Source of the DNA: CAZISM01 sp964541895
GTDB lineage: Bacteria; Zhuqueibacterota; Zhuqueibacteria; Residuimicrobiales; Residuimicrobiaceae
Assembly (NCBI GenBank): GCA_964541895.1
Contig: CAZISM010000143.1
Location: 1-12,784 of the forward strand
Reading direction: 5' to 3'
DNA length: 12,784 nt
This document shows, piece by piece, positions 1 to 7,519 of this stretch. Position numbers and translations under genes: made by a program. The notes beneath the pieces are model-generated. The model was not told the DNA's origin and ran no database searches. It saw nothing but the letters and a program-made list of their open reading frames with translations. How positions within the stretch are numbered: position 1 is the stretch's first letter; each line of letters starts with the position of its first letter.

Positions 1-1013
1 GAATCGTCCTGGGCTCTCGCACGATAGCAGAGATCAGTTTTGACATCGAACAGGCGCTTTATGCGAAAACCGGCCCTGCGCTGCCCGGTCATGATCAACC
101 GGTATTCGTCAGCGGCCTGGCCCGGAGCGGTACTACGGCCCTGCTCCGTTGTCTTTATGAAACCAGGTTGTTTGCTTCGCTGACCTATGCCGATATGCCT
201 TTTCTCCTGGCCCCCAACCTCTGGCGTTCCCTGTTCCCAGGCCGGAAAAACACAGTGATGAAAGAGCGGGCGCATCAGGACGGTATTTTCGTCAATGCCG
301 AGAGCCCGGAAGCATTCGATGAAGTATTTTGGAAGGTGTTTTTGCAGGACCGCTACATACACCAGGACCGCCTGGTAATCAACGACATACCGCGAGACGT
401 GTTGGCGGCCTATGAACGCTACATCGATCTGGTCATAAAGAGAAATTACCGGGGCCAGTCCCTGCGCTATCTGTCAAAAAATAATAACAACATCCTTCGC
501 TTTCAAGCCATCATGGACCTGTTTCCCCATGCGGCGATCATTATTCCCTTTCGCGAGCCGGTGCAACATGCCTTGTCACTGCTGGAGCAGCACCGCCATT
601 TTTGTCGATTGCAGGCTGCTGACTGTTTCGTTCTGGAGTACATGAACTGGATCGGTCATCACGAGTTCGGAGTGAACCAAAAGCCCTTTGCTCTCGCCGA
701 TCCGACCTTGTTGACCCGATTGGCCCAACAGGACCGGTCTCACCTGAATTACTGGTTGTTGTCCTGGTTGAATTACTATTCGTATGTGCTGGAACACGCT
801 GCAAAAACTTGCTTTCTGTTTTCCTACGAAAGGTTTTGTCAGGCTCCCACTCTCGTCATGCATGCCCTGTTTGAACGGATCGGCTTGCCGAATGCAATAT
901 CTGATGTAAAGCCTTTTCAGGCAAAGCCAAGATCGGATGACAGTGCCGACGAGAGGATACTTAAAGAGTGTTGTTCGGTTTATCAGAGATTGCTTGATCA
1001 GGTTATGGACTAG
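1..1013 (+). CDS. PAPS-dependent sulfotransferase, 5' end cut off by window
   Basis: The reading frame is open from base 3 to the TAG at 1011-1013, so the gene starts before the window. A TTG at 168 lies inside the gene and is not the real start, because the PAPS-binding loop lies upstream of it: SGLARSGTT at bases 111-137, following a hydrophobic VFV strand. A second family signature, the strand and arginine contacting the 3'-phosphate (IIIPFREPVQHALSL), is encoded near 537-581. Family knowledge: such enzymes move a sulfonate from PAPS to a hydroxyl or amine of a sugar or other small acceptor. From the neighbours I infer a carbohydrate acceptor, but the sequence does not show which one. The frame ends tail-to-tail with the pyruvyl transferase on the other strand. 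At least 336 residues are present. Fold and cofactor are fairly certain; the acceptor is unknown. Confidence 0.88.
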   Translation, partial: IVLGSRTIAEISFDIEQALYAKTGPALPGHDQPVFVSGLARSGTTALLRCLYETRLFASLTYADMPFLLAPNLWRSLFPGRKNTVMKERAHQDGIFVNAESPEAFDEVFWKVFLQDRYIHQDRLVINDIPRDVLAAYERYIDLVIKRNYRGQSLRYLSKNNNNILRFQAIMDLFPHAAIIIPFREPVQHALSLLEQHRHFCRLQAADCFVLEYMNWIGHHEFGVNQKPFALADPTLLTRLAQQDRSHLNYWLLSWLNYYSYVLEHAAKTCFLFSYERFCQAPTLVMHALFERIGLPNAISDVKPFQAKPRSDDSADERILKECCSVYQRLLDQVMD

Positions 1014-1921
1014 CCCCTGCCCTGGTACGCGCCGGCAATTTTCGATTTCAAATCGATCAATACATTTTTGGAAATAAACGGACATGCATCCAGCAGGGCA
1101 GAGATGCTCGGCAGATTGCCGATCTCTGGCGGCCACAGGGCCATCCTGAGGATCTCTGGGACCGTCTCCGCTTGCCTCGGTTCGGGAGAGTCCAGACCTA
1201 CTGAGGAGAGATAATCGTGATACTTGAAGCCGTCCCCGCGCGGGCGCGCAGAGAGCCGCAGCCAGCGCGCTGGAATCCCATAGGCATGGGCGGTGATGAG
1301 GCCGTGTAACGAACTGGAGAGGATCTGCCGGCAGGAAAGAATCTCGCTGCAGAACTCTTGCAGACCGCCACAGACATCGATTACTTTACACTCTTTGTGC
1401 CGCTGCAACGATCGGACGACCGGCAGATCCAGTTCGCGAAAATGTGGAATGATGCCGATTTCATGCAATGGTTCCTGAATGGGTTTATAAAGCAGCGGCA
1501 TCAGCAGGGCCGGATCACCCACCGGTATATCATGGTGGATAAGCCCAAGTTGCTTTAATTTGTCTGCCGACCGGAAGCCGCGCACGGCATAAACGGCCCT
1601 GGGCTTTACCGCTATGTTGTCATCGGCATTAAGAAAACCTGCTCCCCAGACCACGGCGTTGCAGTTGCGGATGCGGCCTAAAGAGCTGCCGATCACCCAG
1701 TAGACAACCGGCACCCAGGAGCTGAACACCTGGGACTGATGGAGCACCTGTCTCGTGCTCAATTTTGCGATCAGGCAGGGATTCAGTTTGTCTCCCCAAT
1801 TGTCGGCCACCTCCGCCTCGGCCGACCACTTGGCGACCAGGATCCGATTCCGGTTCTGTGCTTTGATGGTATTGTGGAGCCGTTTTGCTGCGCTAACTAT
1901 TCTCGCGTGGATTATGTGCAT
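1010..1921 (-). CDS. Polysaccharide pyruvyl transferase family protein
   Basis: Family enzymes transfer the enolpyruvyl unit of PEP to sugar hydroxyls, forming pyruvate ketals that add negative charge to exopolysaccharides. Recognisable blocks, numbered from the chosen start: NWGDKLNPCL (41-50, the usual N-terminal block), VWGAGFLN (91-98), AVRGFRSADKL (112-122), GDPALLMP (135-142), IGIIPHFRE (155-163) and SSSLHGLITAHAYGIP (202-217), the C-terminal hallmark of the family. I chose the ATG at 1921-1919 because AGGAG lies 6 bases upstream of it on the minus strand. The frame extends upstream to a TTG at 2005 and an ATG at 1966, but neither has a ribosome-binding site. This gives 303 residues, slightly short for the family. 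It is the only minus-strand gene in the window, divergent from the aminotransferase. The acceptor sugar is unknown. Some family members are not true pyruvyl transferases. Confidence 0.87.
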   Translation of the reverse strand: MHIIHARIVSAAKRLHNTIKAQNRNRILVAKWSAEAEVADNWGDKLNPCLIAKLSTRQVLHQSQVFSSWVPVVYWVIGSSLGRIRNCNAVVWGAGFLNADDNIAVKPRAVYAVRGFRSADKLKQLGLIHHDIPVGDPALLMPLLYKPIQEPLHEIGIIPHFRELDLPVVRSLQRHKECKVIDVCGGLQEFCSEILSCRQILSSSLHGLITAHAYGIPARWLRLSARPRGDGFKYHDYLSSVGLDSPEPRQAETVPEILRMALWPPEIGNLPSISALLDACPFISKNVLIDLKSKIAGAYQGRG

Positions 1922-2037
1922 CCTATGCTCCTGGCTACCCGCATGGTCACGCCCCTTGCTGCCCATGATATTATTTTCGTCAAAAAGTAGCTTTTCGAGG
2001 CGCAAAAATCAAGAGGAAAGTAAACAAGGACTGAACT
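1922..2037. promoter_or_regulatory. Divergent intergenic region, probable promoters both ways
   Basis: The 116 bp between the preferred start of the pyruvyl transferase and the GTG of the aminotransferase must serve two divergent transcripts. It is A/T-richer than its surroundings around 1968-2028. A TATTAT at 1969-1974 resembles a -10 box for plus-strand transcription, and its complement reads ATAATA. I see no matching -35 box at 16-18 bp on either strand, so I do not place a promoter exactly. AAGGA at 2026-2030 is a good ribosome-binding site for the GTG at 2038. Confidence 0.4.
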
Positions 2038-3267
2038 GTGAGGGCAAGCAAGATGCGGTCATTGGCAATATTGGGGGGGGCGCCGGCTTTTGGTTCCACC
2101 ATGCATGTAGGCTGTCCCAACATGGGGGATCGCAAGATTTTTCAGGCTTATGTCGATGAAATTTATGAGACACACCGGTTGACGAACCGTGGACCGCTGC
2201 TGCGCCAGTTCGAGCAGGCACTGGCCGATGTACTGGGAGTCAAACACTGTATAGCGGTATGCAATGCGACGATTGCCCTCGAGATTGCCATCCGTGCCCT
2301 CGGCATGAAAGGGCAGGTTATTGTTCCTTCCTTTACGTTTGTCGCAACCGCCCATGCCCTGCACTGGCAGGGCATAACGCCGGTCTTTTGTGATATCGAT
2401 CCGCATACTCATATGCTGGATCCCTGGTCTGTGGAAGCGCTCATCACGCCGCACACCACCGGCATACTTGGCGTGCATCTGTGGGGCAGGCCGTGCGCCA
2501 TAAGAGCCTTACAGGACCTGGCTGCTTCACGAAATTTGAAATTGTTGTTTGATGCCGCGCATGCGTTCAACTGCTCCCACAATGGGGTCATGATCGGAAA
2601 TTTCGGTGATGCCGAGGTATTCAGTTTCCATGCGACCAAGTTTCTCAACACCTTTGAAGGGGGCGCCATAGCCACCAATAGCGACGACCTGGCCGCGCGA
2701 ACGCGGCTGATGGTTAATTTCGGTTTCGCAGACTATGACCAGGTTGTCAGCATCGGGACCAACGGTAAGATGAGCGAACTATCGGCTGCCATGGGCCTTA
2801 CCAATCTCCAGTCCATGGATGCTTACATTCACTGCAACCAGCGCAATTACCGGCAGTATCAGGAGCAGATGGCCGGGATCCCGGGATTGACGTTGCTGCC
2901 TTTCGATGAAGATGAAAAATGCAATTTTCAGTATATTGTCGTCGAGGTCGACCCGGAAATAACCGGCTTGACACGTGATATGCTGGTGAAAGTATTGCAT
3001 GCGGAAAATGTGCTGGCCAGACGTTATTTCTGGCCAGGCTGCCATCGCATGGAACCTTATCTTGCTGCTTCTGCAGAAGCAAACCGATATCTGCCTAATA
3101 CGGAACGCATCACCGAGCGCCTGATGGTTCTGCCTAACGGCACGGCGGTGCAAAAGCCGGATATCGCGGTCATTTGTGATATTTTGCAAACCGCTGTGGC
3201 GCATGCCGGCATCTTGCAGAGCCTGATGCTTCCGGCCGTTGCCTGTCCAAACAGCTTGCCGCTTTAA
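2038..3267 (+). CDS. DegT/DnrJ/EryC1-family PLP aminotransferase
   Basis: Members are PLP enzymes that aminate keto-sugar nucleotides (for example dTDP-4-keto-6-deoxyhexoses), and some act on other substrates. Visible signatures, numbered from the GTG: SFTFVATAHAL (98-108), FDAAHAFN (171-178) with D172 for the PLP ring nitrogen, and SFHATKFLNTFEGG with K201 as the Schiff-base lysine. The SFHATK...NTFEGG form is common among amino-sugar transaminases. At 409 residues the length is normal or slightly long. Start: GTG at 2038 has AAGGA 7 bases upstream. ATG at 2053 has a weaker AGGG and is an alternative. A run of eight G at 2073-2080 lies near the 5' end. It is the first plus-strand gene of the cluster, followed by a 134 bp gap. 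I infer that it supplies the amine that the downstream ligase/ACP/acyltransferase set acylates. The exact sugar cannot be read from the sequence. Confidence 0.92.
   Translation: MRASKMRSLAILGGAPAFGSTMHVGCPNMGDRKIFQAYVDEIYETHRLTNRGPLLRQFEQALADVLGVKHCIAVCNATIALEIAIRALGMKGQVIVPSFTFVATAHALHWQGITPVFCDIDPHTHMLDPWSVEALITPHTTGILGVHLWGRPCAIRALQDLAASRNLKLLFDAAHAFNCSHNGVMIGNFGDAEVFSFHATKFLNTFEGGAIATNSDDLAARTRLMVNFGFADYDQVVSIGTNGKMSELSAAMGLTNLQSMDAYIHCNQRNYRQYQEQMAGIPGLTLLPFDEDEKCNFQYIVVEVDPEITGLTRDMLVKVLHAENVLARRYFWPGCHRMEPYLAASAEANRYLPNTERITERLMVLPNGTAVQKPDIAVICDILQTAVAHAGILQSLMLPAVACPNSLPL
2073..2080 (+). repeat. Homopolymer tract of eight G inside an aminotransferase gene
   Basis: An uninterrupted G8 covers codons 12-15 of the aminotransferase (ttg ggg ggg gcg). 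The residues it encodes (LGGAP) are normal for this family, so the frame as read is intact. Gain or loss of one G would shift the frame within the first 20 codons. Slipping G tracts near the start of surface-glycan genes are known phase-variation switches in some bacteria. Eight is at the short end, and switching here is only a possibility. Confidence 0.5.
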
Positions 3268-3387
3268 TAAACAAAGACCTGATTTGAGAGATTGTTGTAG
3301 CCGAGGTGCCTTGCTTCAGCAGCATTTTGAACACGAGTCGCTCAACTTTGGAAAGAGTTTGTACTTGGCCTGTCCGTATCATCAGCA

Positions 3388-3393
3388 AAGGAG
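3388..3393 (+). promoter_or_regulatory. Ribosome-binding site fixing the ligase start
   Basis: AAGGAG lies 8 bases before the ATG at 3402. The open frame extends upstream to a GTG at 3306, but those 32 extra codons have no family similarity and no such site. The ligase therefore starts at 3402 (or at the next ATG, 3405). The preceding 134 bp gap (3268-3401) holds nothing else that I recognise. Confidence 0.7.
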
Positions 3394-3401
3394 AGGATAT
3401 T

Positions 3402-4961
3402 ATGATGACCCAGACCATCACCATCAGGCTCATTCAGGATATTCTAAGAAAGAACGTTGCCGAACAACCCCAGAAACTGGCCCTGATTTGCGGCAACGAA
3501 CGGCTGACCTATGCTCAGATCGATGCGGCGTCTGACCGATTGGCCCATGCGTTGCGAAAAAACGGCGTAGAGGACGGGGACCGTGTCCTGATTTACTTGA
3601 TGAACAGCGCCGAGTTGGTCATCAGTGTTTTTGCGGTATTGAAAGCCAATGCCGTTTTTGCCGCGATCGATTACGCCAATACCGTTGATACGATGCATTA
3701 TATTGCCGGCGATTGTGAAGCCACAGCCCTGATAACCTATGCCGATCAGGCTGAAGCAGCAGGCCAACTATTGCAGCATCTGCCCTCCATGCGCGCCATA
3801 GTGTTGACCGGTGCTGTGCCGGAGCGATCCGACTCGCGGTTGTTATCGTTTGATGATATTCTGGCCAATGAAGCGGCTGAACGCCCGCAGGAACGGGTGA
3901 TTGATCGAGACCTGGCTTATCTATTATATACTTCCGGCAGTACAGGTAAGGCCAAGGGAGTGATGACCACACATAAAAGCTCCCTGTTCACCACAGAGAG
4001 CGGTATTGAATACTTTGGATTAACGGCAACTGACATTCTGGCCAGTCCCTTGCAACTGTCCTTCAGTCCGGGGATGAATCAACTGCTTAAAATCTTTCGC
4101 ACGGGTGGTACATTGATCCTGGAAAAATCATTTGCCTATCCTGCCATGACTCTGAAGAGATTGGCCGAAGAACGTGCTACGGCACTAGCCGCTGTTCCCA
4201 CCATCATTACGCTATTGCTGAATTTGGATCTGCAACGCTATGATCTGAGCGCGTTGCGGTATGTGAGCAGCGTAGGTTCCGTTCTGCCCCCGGAGGTCAT
4301 CCTCCGGTTCCGAAAGAAATTTCCCAATATCTCCCTTTTTTCTTTTTATGGCATGGCGGAAGCGGCGTACTCATTGGGTCTGGATCCGAAGGATCTGGAT
4401 AAGAATATCGCTTCGGTCGGCAGGCCGTTCCCAGGTACACAGGCGTGGATCATCGATGACGACGGCCGTCGTATCAGCGCGCCGGATCAGATCGGTGAGC
4501 TGGTTGTACGTGGTGGCCATGTCCGCAGTGGGTATTGGCGGGATCCGCTCCTCTCTTCGCGTCGCTTTCAAAGCGGCCCGCTGCCTGGTGAACTGGTGTG
4601 CCATACGGGTGATATGTTTCGCCGAGACGAGGGAGGATATTTTTATTTTATTGGACGCAACGACGAAATCATAAAAAGCGGCGCCAAAAAGGTGGCGCCC
4701 AGAGAAATAGAAAATGTGTTATGTTCATTTGCCGGCGTGGTTGAGGCCGCTGCCATCGGGATACCGGACCCGGTCCTGGGGCAGGTTATCAAGGCGTTCA
4801 TCGTGCTGAGCGAAGAGGCCAAAAGCACCTTGGCAACAGAAGAGATCTTGACGTATTGCCATCAAACGCTGGAAGAGCACAAGATACCCCGGCAGATAGA
4901 GATCAGGGCAAGTTTGCCCAAAACGCCGAGCGGCAAGATACAGAAAAAGGACCTAGCGTAA
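3402..4961 (+). CDS. AMP-forming acyl/aminoacyl ligase (ANL superfamily)
   Basis: ANL enzymes adenylate a carboxylic acid with ATP and pass it to a thiol, either CoA or the phosphopantetheine arm of a carrier protein. Core motifs in order: YTSGSTGKAKG (176-186, phosphate loop), YGMAEA (316-321, adenine/Mg region), GELVVRGG (365-372), HTGD (401-404, ribose-binding Asp), GRNDEIIKSGAKK (418-430, hinge) and PKTPSGKIQK (507-516) with the catalytic lysine at K512. At 519 residues it is a stand-alone domain without a fused carrier or condensation domain. The window holds a free ACP two genes downstream, so that ACP is the likely acceptor. The acyltransferase gene follows after 11 bases. Substrate specificity cannot be read by eye. 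The context (ComA, CysH, lyase) makes a C3 sulfonated acid such as sulfoacrylate or sulfolactate a candidate, but a hydroxy or amino acid is equally possible from the protein alone. Confidence 0.92.
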   Translation: MMTQTITIRLIQDILRKNVAEQPQKLALICGNERLTYAQIDAASDRLAHALRKNGVEDGDRVLIYLMNSAELVISVFAVLKANAVFAAIDYANTVDTMHYIAGDCEATALITYADQAEAAGQLLQHLPSMRAIVLTGAVPERSDSRLLSFDDILANEAAERPQERVIDRDLAYLLYTSGSTGKAKGVMTTHKSSLFTTESGIEYFGLTATDILASPLQLSFSPGMNQLLKIFRTGGTLILEKSFAYPAMTLKRLAEERATALAAVPTIITLLLNLDLQRYDLSALRYVSSVGSVLPPEVILRFRKKFPNISLFSFYGMAEAAYSLGLDPKDLDKNIASVGRPFPGTQAWIIDDDGRRISAPDQIGELVVRGGHVRSGYWRDPLLSSRRFQSGPLPGELVCHTGDMFRRDEGGYFYFIGRNDEIIKSGAKKVAPREIENVLCSFAGVVEAAAIGIPDPVLGQVIKAFIVLSEEAKSTLATEEILTYCHQTLEEHKIPRQIEIRASLPKTPSGKIQKKDLA

Positions 4962-4972
4962 AAGGAAATGCC

Positions 4973-5647
4973 ATGAAAAAAATTATCATATTTGGGACGT
5001 CGGCTGCTGCAGAACTGGTCCATTTCACCTTCATGCATGATTCGTCATACGACATCGCCGCCTTTACGGTAGACGGCCACTACTTGAAGGAACAAACCTT
5101 TTGTGGATTGCCCGTTGTGCCTTTTGAGGATGTAGAATCGTTCTATCCCCCCTCTGAGTATTCGATGTTCATCGCTGTTTATGCCAGCCGAATAAACAGG
5201 ACCAGGGCAGAAAAATTTCATCAGGCCAAAGCAAAAGGGTATGAACTGGTCAGCCATGTCAGTTCAAAAGCGGTGATCTCGCCCGGACTGGCTATGGGGG
5301 AGAACTGCCTGATCAGCGAAGGGGTTATCTGCAAGCCTTTTTTAAAGATCGAGGATGACGTCATCATCCTTTCGGGTGCGAACCTTGGTCATCATTCGGT
5401 GATTAAAAGCCATTGTTTCATCGCCGCTCATGCCGTCATTCTTGGTAGGGTCACTGTGGAATCATTTTGCATTATCGGGGCGAATGCAACCATCCTGGAT
5501 TCCGTGACCGTGGCAAGCGAATGTGTAATCGGTGCAGGCGCCATGATTAATGAAAATACACAAGCAAAGGGAGTCTATGTCACAAATCCGCCGACCCTGC
5601 TTTCGATGTCGAGCGATAAAATGGCCAAATTTTTATTTTCGAGGTGA
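4973..5647 (+). CDS. NeuD/PglD-like sugar acyltransferase (left-handed beta-helix)
   Basis: NeuD/PglD enzymes acylate sialic acids or UDP-4-amino-sugars, usually from acetyl-CoA. This 224-residue protein shows the two-part layout. The N-terminal Rossmann-like half opens with MKKIIIFGTSAAAELVHF (residues 1-18). The C-terminal half, from about residue 95, is made of imperfect hexapeptide repeats, for example VISPGLAMGENCLISEGV and VTVASECVIGAGAMI. LGHHSVI (138-144) carries the histidine pair at the position where PglD-type enzymes have the catalytic His. The ATG at 4973 has AAGGA 6 bases upstream. A longer open frame back to 4856 overlaps the ligase and lacks similarity. The gene lies 11 bases after the ligase and its stop touches the ACP start, so co-expression is very likely. 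I infer that it uses an acyl-ACP (or acyl-CoA) donor and an amino-sugar acceptor made by the aminotransferase. Confidence 0.88.
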   Translation: MKKIIIFGTSAAAELVHFTFMHDSSYDIAAFTVDGHYLKEQTFCGLPVVPFEDVESFYPPSEYSMFIAVYASRINRTRAEKFHQAKAKGYELVSHVSSKAVISPGLAMGENCLISEGVICKPFLKIEDDVIILSGANLGHHSVIKSHCFIAAHAVILGRVTVESFCIIGANATILDSVTVASECVIGAGAMINENTQAKGVYVTNPPTLLSMSSDKMAKFLFSR

Positions 5648-5649
5648 TG

Positions 5650-5883
5650 ATGATTGAGAAAAACGTAATCCGTACTTTTTTGGCTACACTGATCCGAAAA
5701 GAAGTAACCATTGGCGATGATGATTCGCTCATGGTATCCAAGATCCTTGATTCGTTGAAAACCATCGAGCTGATTACATTCCTGGAAACAGAGTTTAAGG
5801 TGACCTTCGAAAGTGAGGATTTGTCTCCTGAAAACCTGGACTCGATCAACGCCATCGTCAAGTTGCTGGAACAAAAGCAATGA
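5650..5883 (+). CDS. Acyl carrier protein
   Basis: A small acidic protein (77 residues from this start) with the carrier-protein signature SKILDSLKTIELITFLE. The serine of LDSL, residue 35, is the expected 4'-phosphopantetheine site. The flanking helices (EKNVIRTFLATLI; the acidic ESEDLSPENLDSINAIVKLLE) fit the ACP fold. Three start codons run together here (GTG 5644, ATG 5647, ATG 5650). GAGG at 5641-5644 sits 5 bases before 5650 and only 2 before 5647, so I prefer 5650. The stop of the acyltransferase (5645-5647) overlaps this start region, and the ACP stop overlaps the next gene by 4 bases (ATGA). With no fatty-acid or polyketide synthase genes nearby, a dedicated role holding the acyl group activated by the ligase is more likely than general fatty acid synthesis. 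Confidence 0.93.
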   Translation: MIEKNVIRTFLATLIRKEVTIGDDDSLMVSKILDSLKTIELITFLETEFKVTFESEDLSPENLDSINAIVKLLEQKQ

Positions 5884-7430
5884 GCCGTACAGTTCCCCAG
5901 ATCCGGCCTGCTGAAAAAGGATCCCGAGCAGACAAAATGACCGGCCTCAGGCCGGTTTATCGCGGCAGGTTGAAAAAGGCGACGGCGATCGAACTGGTGC
6001 AAACGGCCAATCGGTTGGAAGTGGCCTATGCCGCAGCCCTGTACAAGGGTTTGAGCCTGGCCGACCTGGCCCATACCGTAATGTTGGCTGAAGCCGGCAT
6101 CATTCCGCGACGGGCGGCGGGCAAACTGCTAAAGGTTCTTTTGCAGGTGCACGGCATTCCTTTTCAAAATTTTCATTTTGATCCGGTTATTGGAGATGCC
6201 TATAAGAATCGTGAACATTATATTCTTGACCTGGCGCCCGAAGCGGGCGGCTGGTTGCGGACAGGTCGGGCACGTCGTGAAGCGACCAATCTGGCCTATC
6301 AGATGGCCGTGCGGGAGCGCCTGCTGGACCTGGTCGGCGCTCTGATCGATCTGGCCCAGGCGCTTCTGGCTCTGGCTGAAAAGCATACCGCTACCATTAT
6401 GCCGGATCTCACCTATCTTCAGCATGCCCAGCCGACGACACTGGCGCATTATGTGGTTTCCTTTGTCTATCCGGTTTTACGGGACCTCGATAGATTGCAG
6501 GCCGGATTCAGTCGAGTGAATCAGTGTTCAGGCGGTATCGGAAGTGTTAACGGCTCGCGCTTGCCGTTCCAGCGCCAGCGTCTGGCTGATCTATTAGGAT
6601 TTGAAGGCGCCATCACCCATACCCGCGATGCCATGTGGCAGGCGGATATGCCGGTTGAAATCATGGCCTGTGTGGTTGCGCTGGCCATCAATCTGGACCG
6701 GCTGAGTGAAGACCTGCAGATCTGGTCTACCCAGGAATTCAACCTGGTTGATCTGGCAGATGAATACTGCCGCGACAGCGTCATCATGCCGCAGAAAAAA
6801 AATCCATACAGTCTCGCTTTTATCCGTGGAACGGCAGGAGTACTGATCGGTCGATTAACGGCTATGGCGAACATTGGAAAAACCGTATCCGGTCAACCGG
6901 ATAGTCGCATATTCGCCTATGGTGAAGTGCCTGATGCCATGGACCTTGCCGTCCGTACCGTCAAGCTGATGACGGGCGTAATGAGCACGTTGACTGTCCA
7001 CGCAACAATTATGGCCCGCCGTACGAACGAAGACTATGCACAGGCAACGGATCTTGCGGAAGTTATCATGAGCACAGCAAGCATACCTTACCTGGATGCA
7101 CACCACATCGTCAGCCAGGTAGTGCGCTTTGCTGCCGAGCAACGGATACCGGCAACGGGGATCACCCGCACCATGATTGACAGGGTGGCTCGTCGAGTCA
7201 TTGGCCGGCCGCTAAAATTATCTAAAGAAGATATTAAACAGGCGTTACAGCCCAAACAGATCATCGCTACCAGAACCGGTTTGGGCGGAGCCGCGCCGGC
7301 AGCGGTTAAAACGATGATTGCGCAATCTTACACGTGCATTAAAGAAACGAGCCGTTGGAATCGCCTCCGGCAACGCCATCTGGCTGACGCGGAGAGAAAG
7401 CTGATAACACTCGCTCAATCTCTGGTTTAG
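5880..7430 (+). CDS. Aspartase/fumarase-superfamily lyase, divergent ArgH-like
   Basis: Overall similarity is to argininosuccinate lyase. TYLQHAQPTTLAHY (178-191) matches the T-H-L-Q-x-A-Q-P block, SVIMPQKKNP (300-309) matches the superfamily signature loop with its serine, ATDLAEVI (389-396) with LDAHHIV (405-411), and TGLGGAAP (466-473) matches the C-terminal block. Key ArgH positions differ. The THLQ histidine is Y179. The substrate block GRSRND reads GRARRE (129-134). The glycine of GSS is D299. Length is 516 residues against about 460 for ArgH, the excess mostly at the N-terminus. No argininosuccinate synthetase or other arginine gene is near. It overlaps the ACP by 4 bases and precedes comA. 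By analogy with Xanthobacter XcbC1, which eliminates phosphate from phosphosulfolactate, I infer the same sulfoacrylate-forming step. A fumarate-releasing lyase on another aspartyl adduct is the main alternative. Confidence 0.85.
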   Translation: MSRTVPQIRPAEKGSRADKMTGLRPVYRGRLKKATAIELVQTANRLEVAYAAALYKGLSLADLAHTVMLAEAGIIPRRAAGKLLKVLLQVHGIPFQNFHFDPVIGDAYKNREHYILDLAPEAGGWLRTGRARREATNLAYQMAVRERLLDLVGALIDLAQALLALAEKHTATIMPDLTYLQHAQPTTLAHYVVSFVYPVLRDLDRLQAGFSRVNQCSGGIGSVNGSRLPFQRQRLADLLGFEGAITHTRDAMWQADMPVEIMACVVALAINLDRLSEDLQIWSTQEFNLVDLADEYCRDSVIMPQKKNPYSLAFIRGTAGVLIGRLTAMANIGKTVSGQPDSRIFAYGEVPDAMDLAVRTVKLMTGVMSTLTVHATIMARRTNEDYAQATDLAEVIMSTASIPYLDAHHIVSQVVRFAAEQRIPATGITRTMIDRVARRVIGRPLKLSKEDIKQALQPKQIIATRTGLGGAAPAAVKTMIAQSYTCIKETSRWNRLRQRHLADAERKLITLAQSLV

Positions 7431-7462
7431 GACGCGGTCTGGTTGCAAAGCCCATTCATTTC

Positions 7463-7499
7463 GCATGTCCACTTCGTGGAACACGTTTTGTTCCCATGC
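7463..7499 (+). other. Overlapping inverted repeats in the leader of comA
   Basis: In the 89 bp between the lyase stop and the comA start I see three nested or competing inverted repeats. GCATG (7463-7467) pairs with CATGC (7495-7499). CCAC (7469-7472) pairs with GTGG (7476-7479) across a TTC loop. GGAACA (7478-7483) pairs with TGTTCC (7489-7494). The last two share bases and cannot form together. TTTT at 7486-7489 follows the first small hairpin. This could be a weak attenuator or processing site. No known riboswitch class is recognised. Confidence 0.3.
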
Positions 7500-7519
7500 A
7501 TCCCTTGAAAGGAGAGCCT

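Noticed and set aside
168..1013. Sulfotransferase starting at the TTG at 168
   Set aside because: The same frame is open back to base 3 and encodes the PAPS-binding loop SGLARSGTT upstream of 168, so the gene is truncated by the window edge.
1922..2005. N-terminal extension of the pyruvyl transferase to a TTG at 2005
   Set aside because: No ribosome-binding site for the TTG or the ATG at 1966, while the ATG at 1921 has AGGAG at good spacing; the extra residues do not look like the family.
1739..2159. Plus-strand frames over the start of the pyruvyl transferase
   Set aside because: They are shadows of the minus-strand coding region and the divergent gap, with no protein-like motifs.
5880..7430. 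Housekeeping argininosuccinate lyase (argH)
   Set aside because: Substitutions at conserved ArgH positions, no arginine genes nearby, and coupling to an ACP and comA make a dedicated, different role more likely; the family assignment itself is kept.
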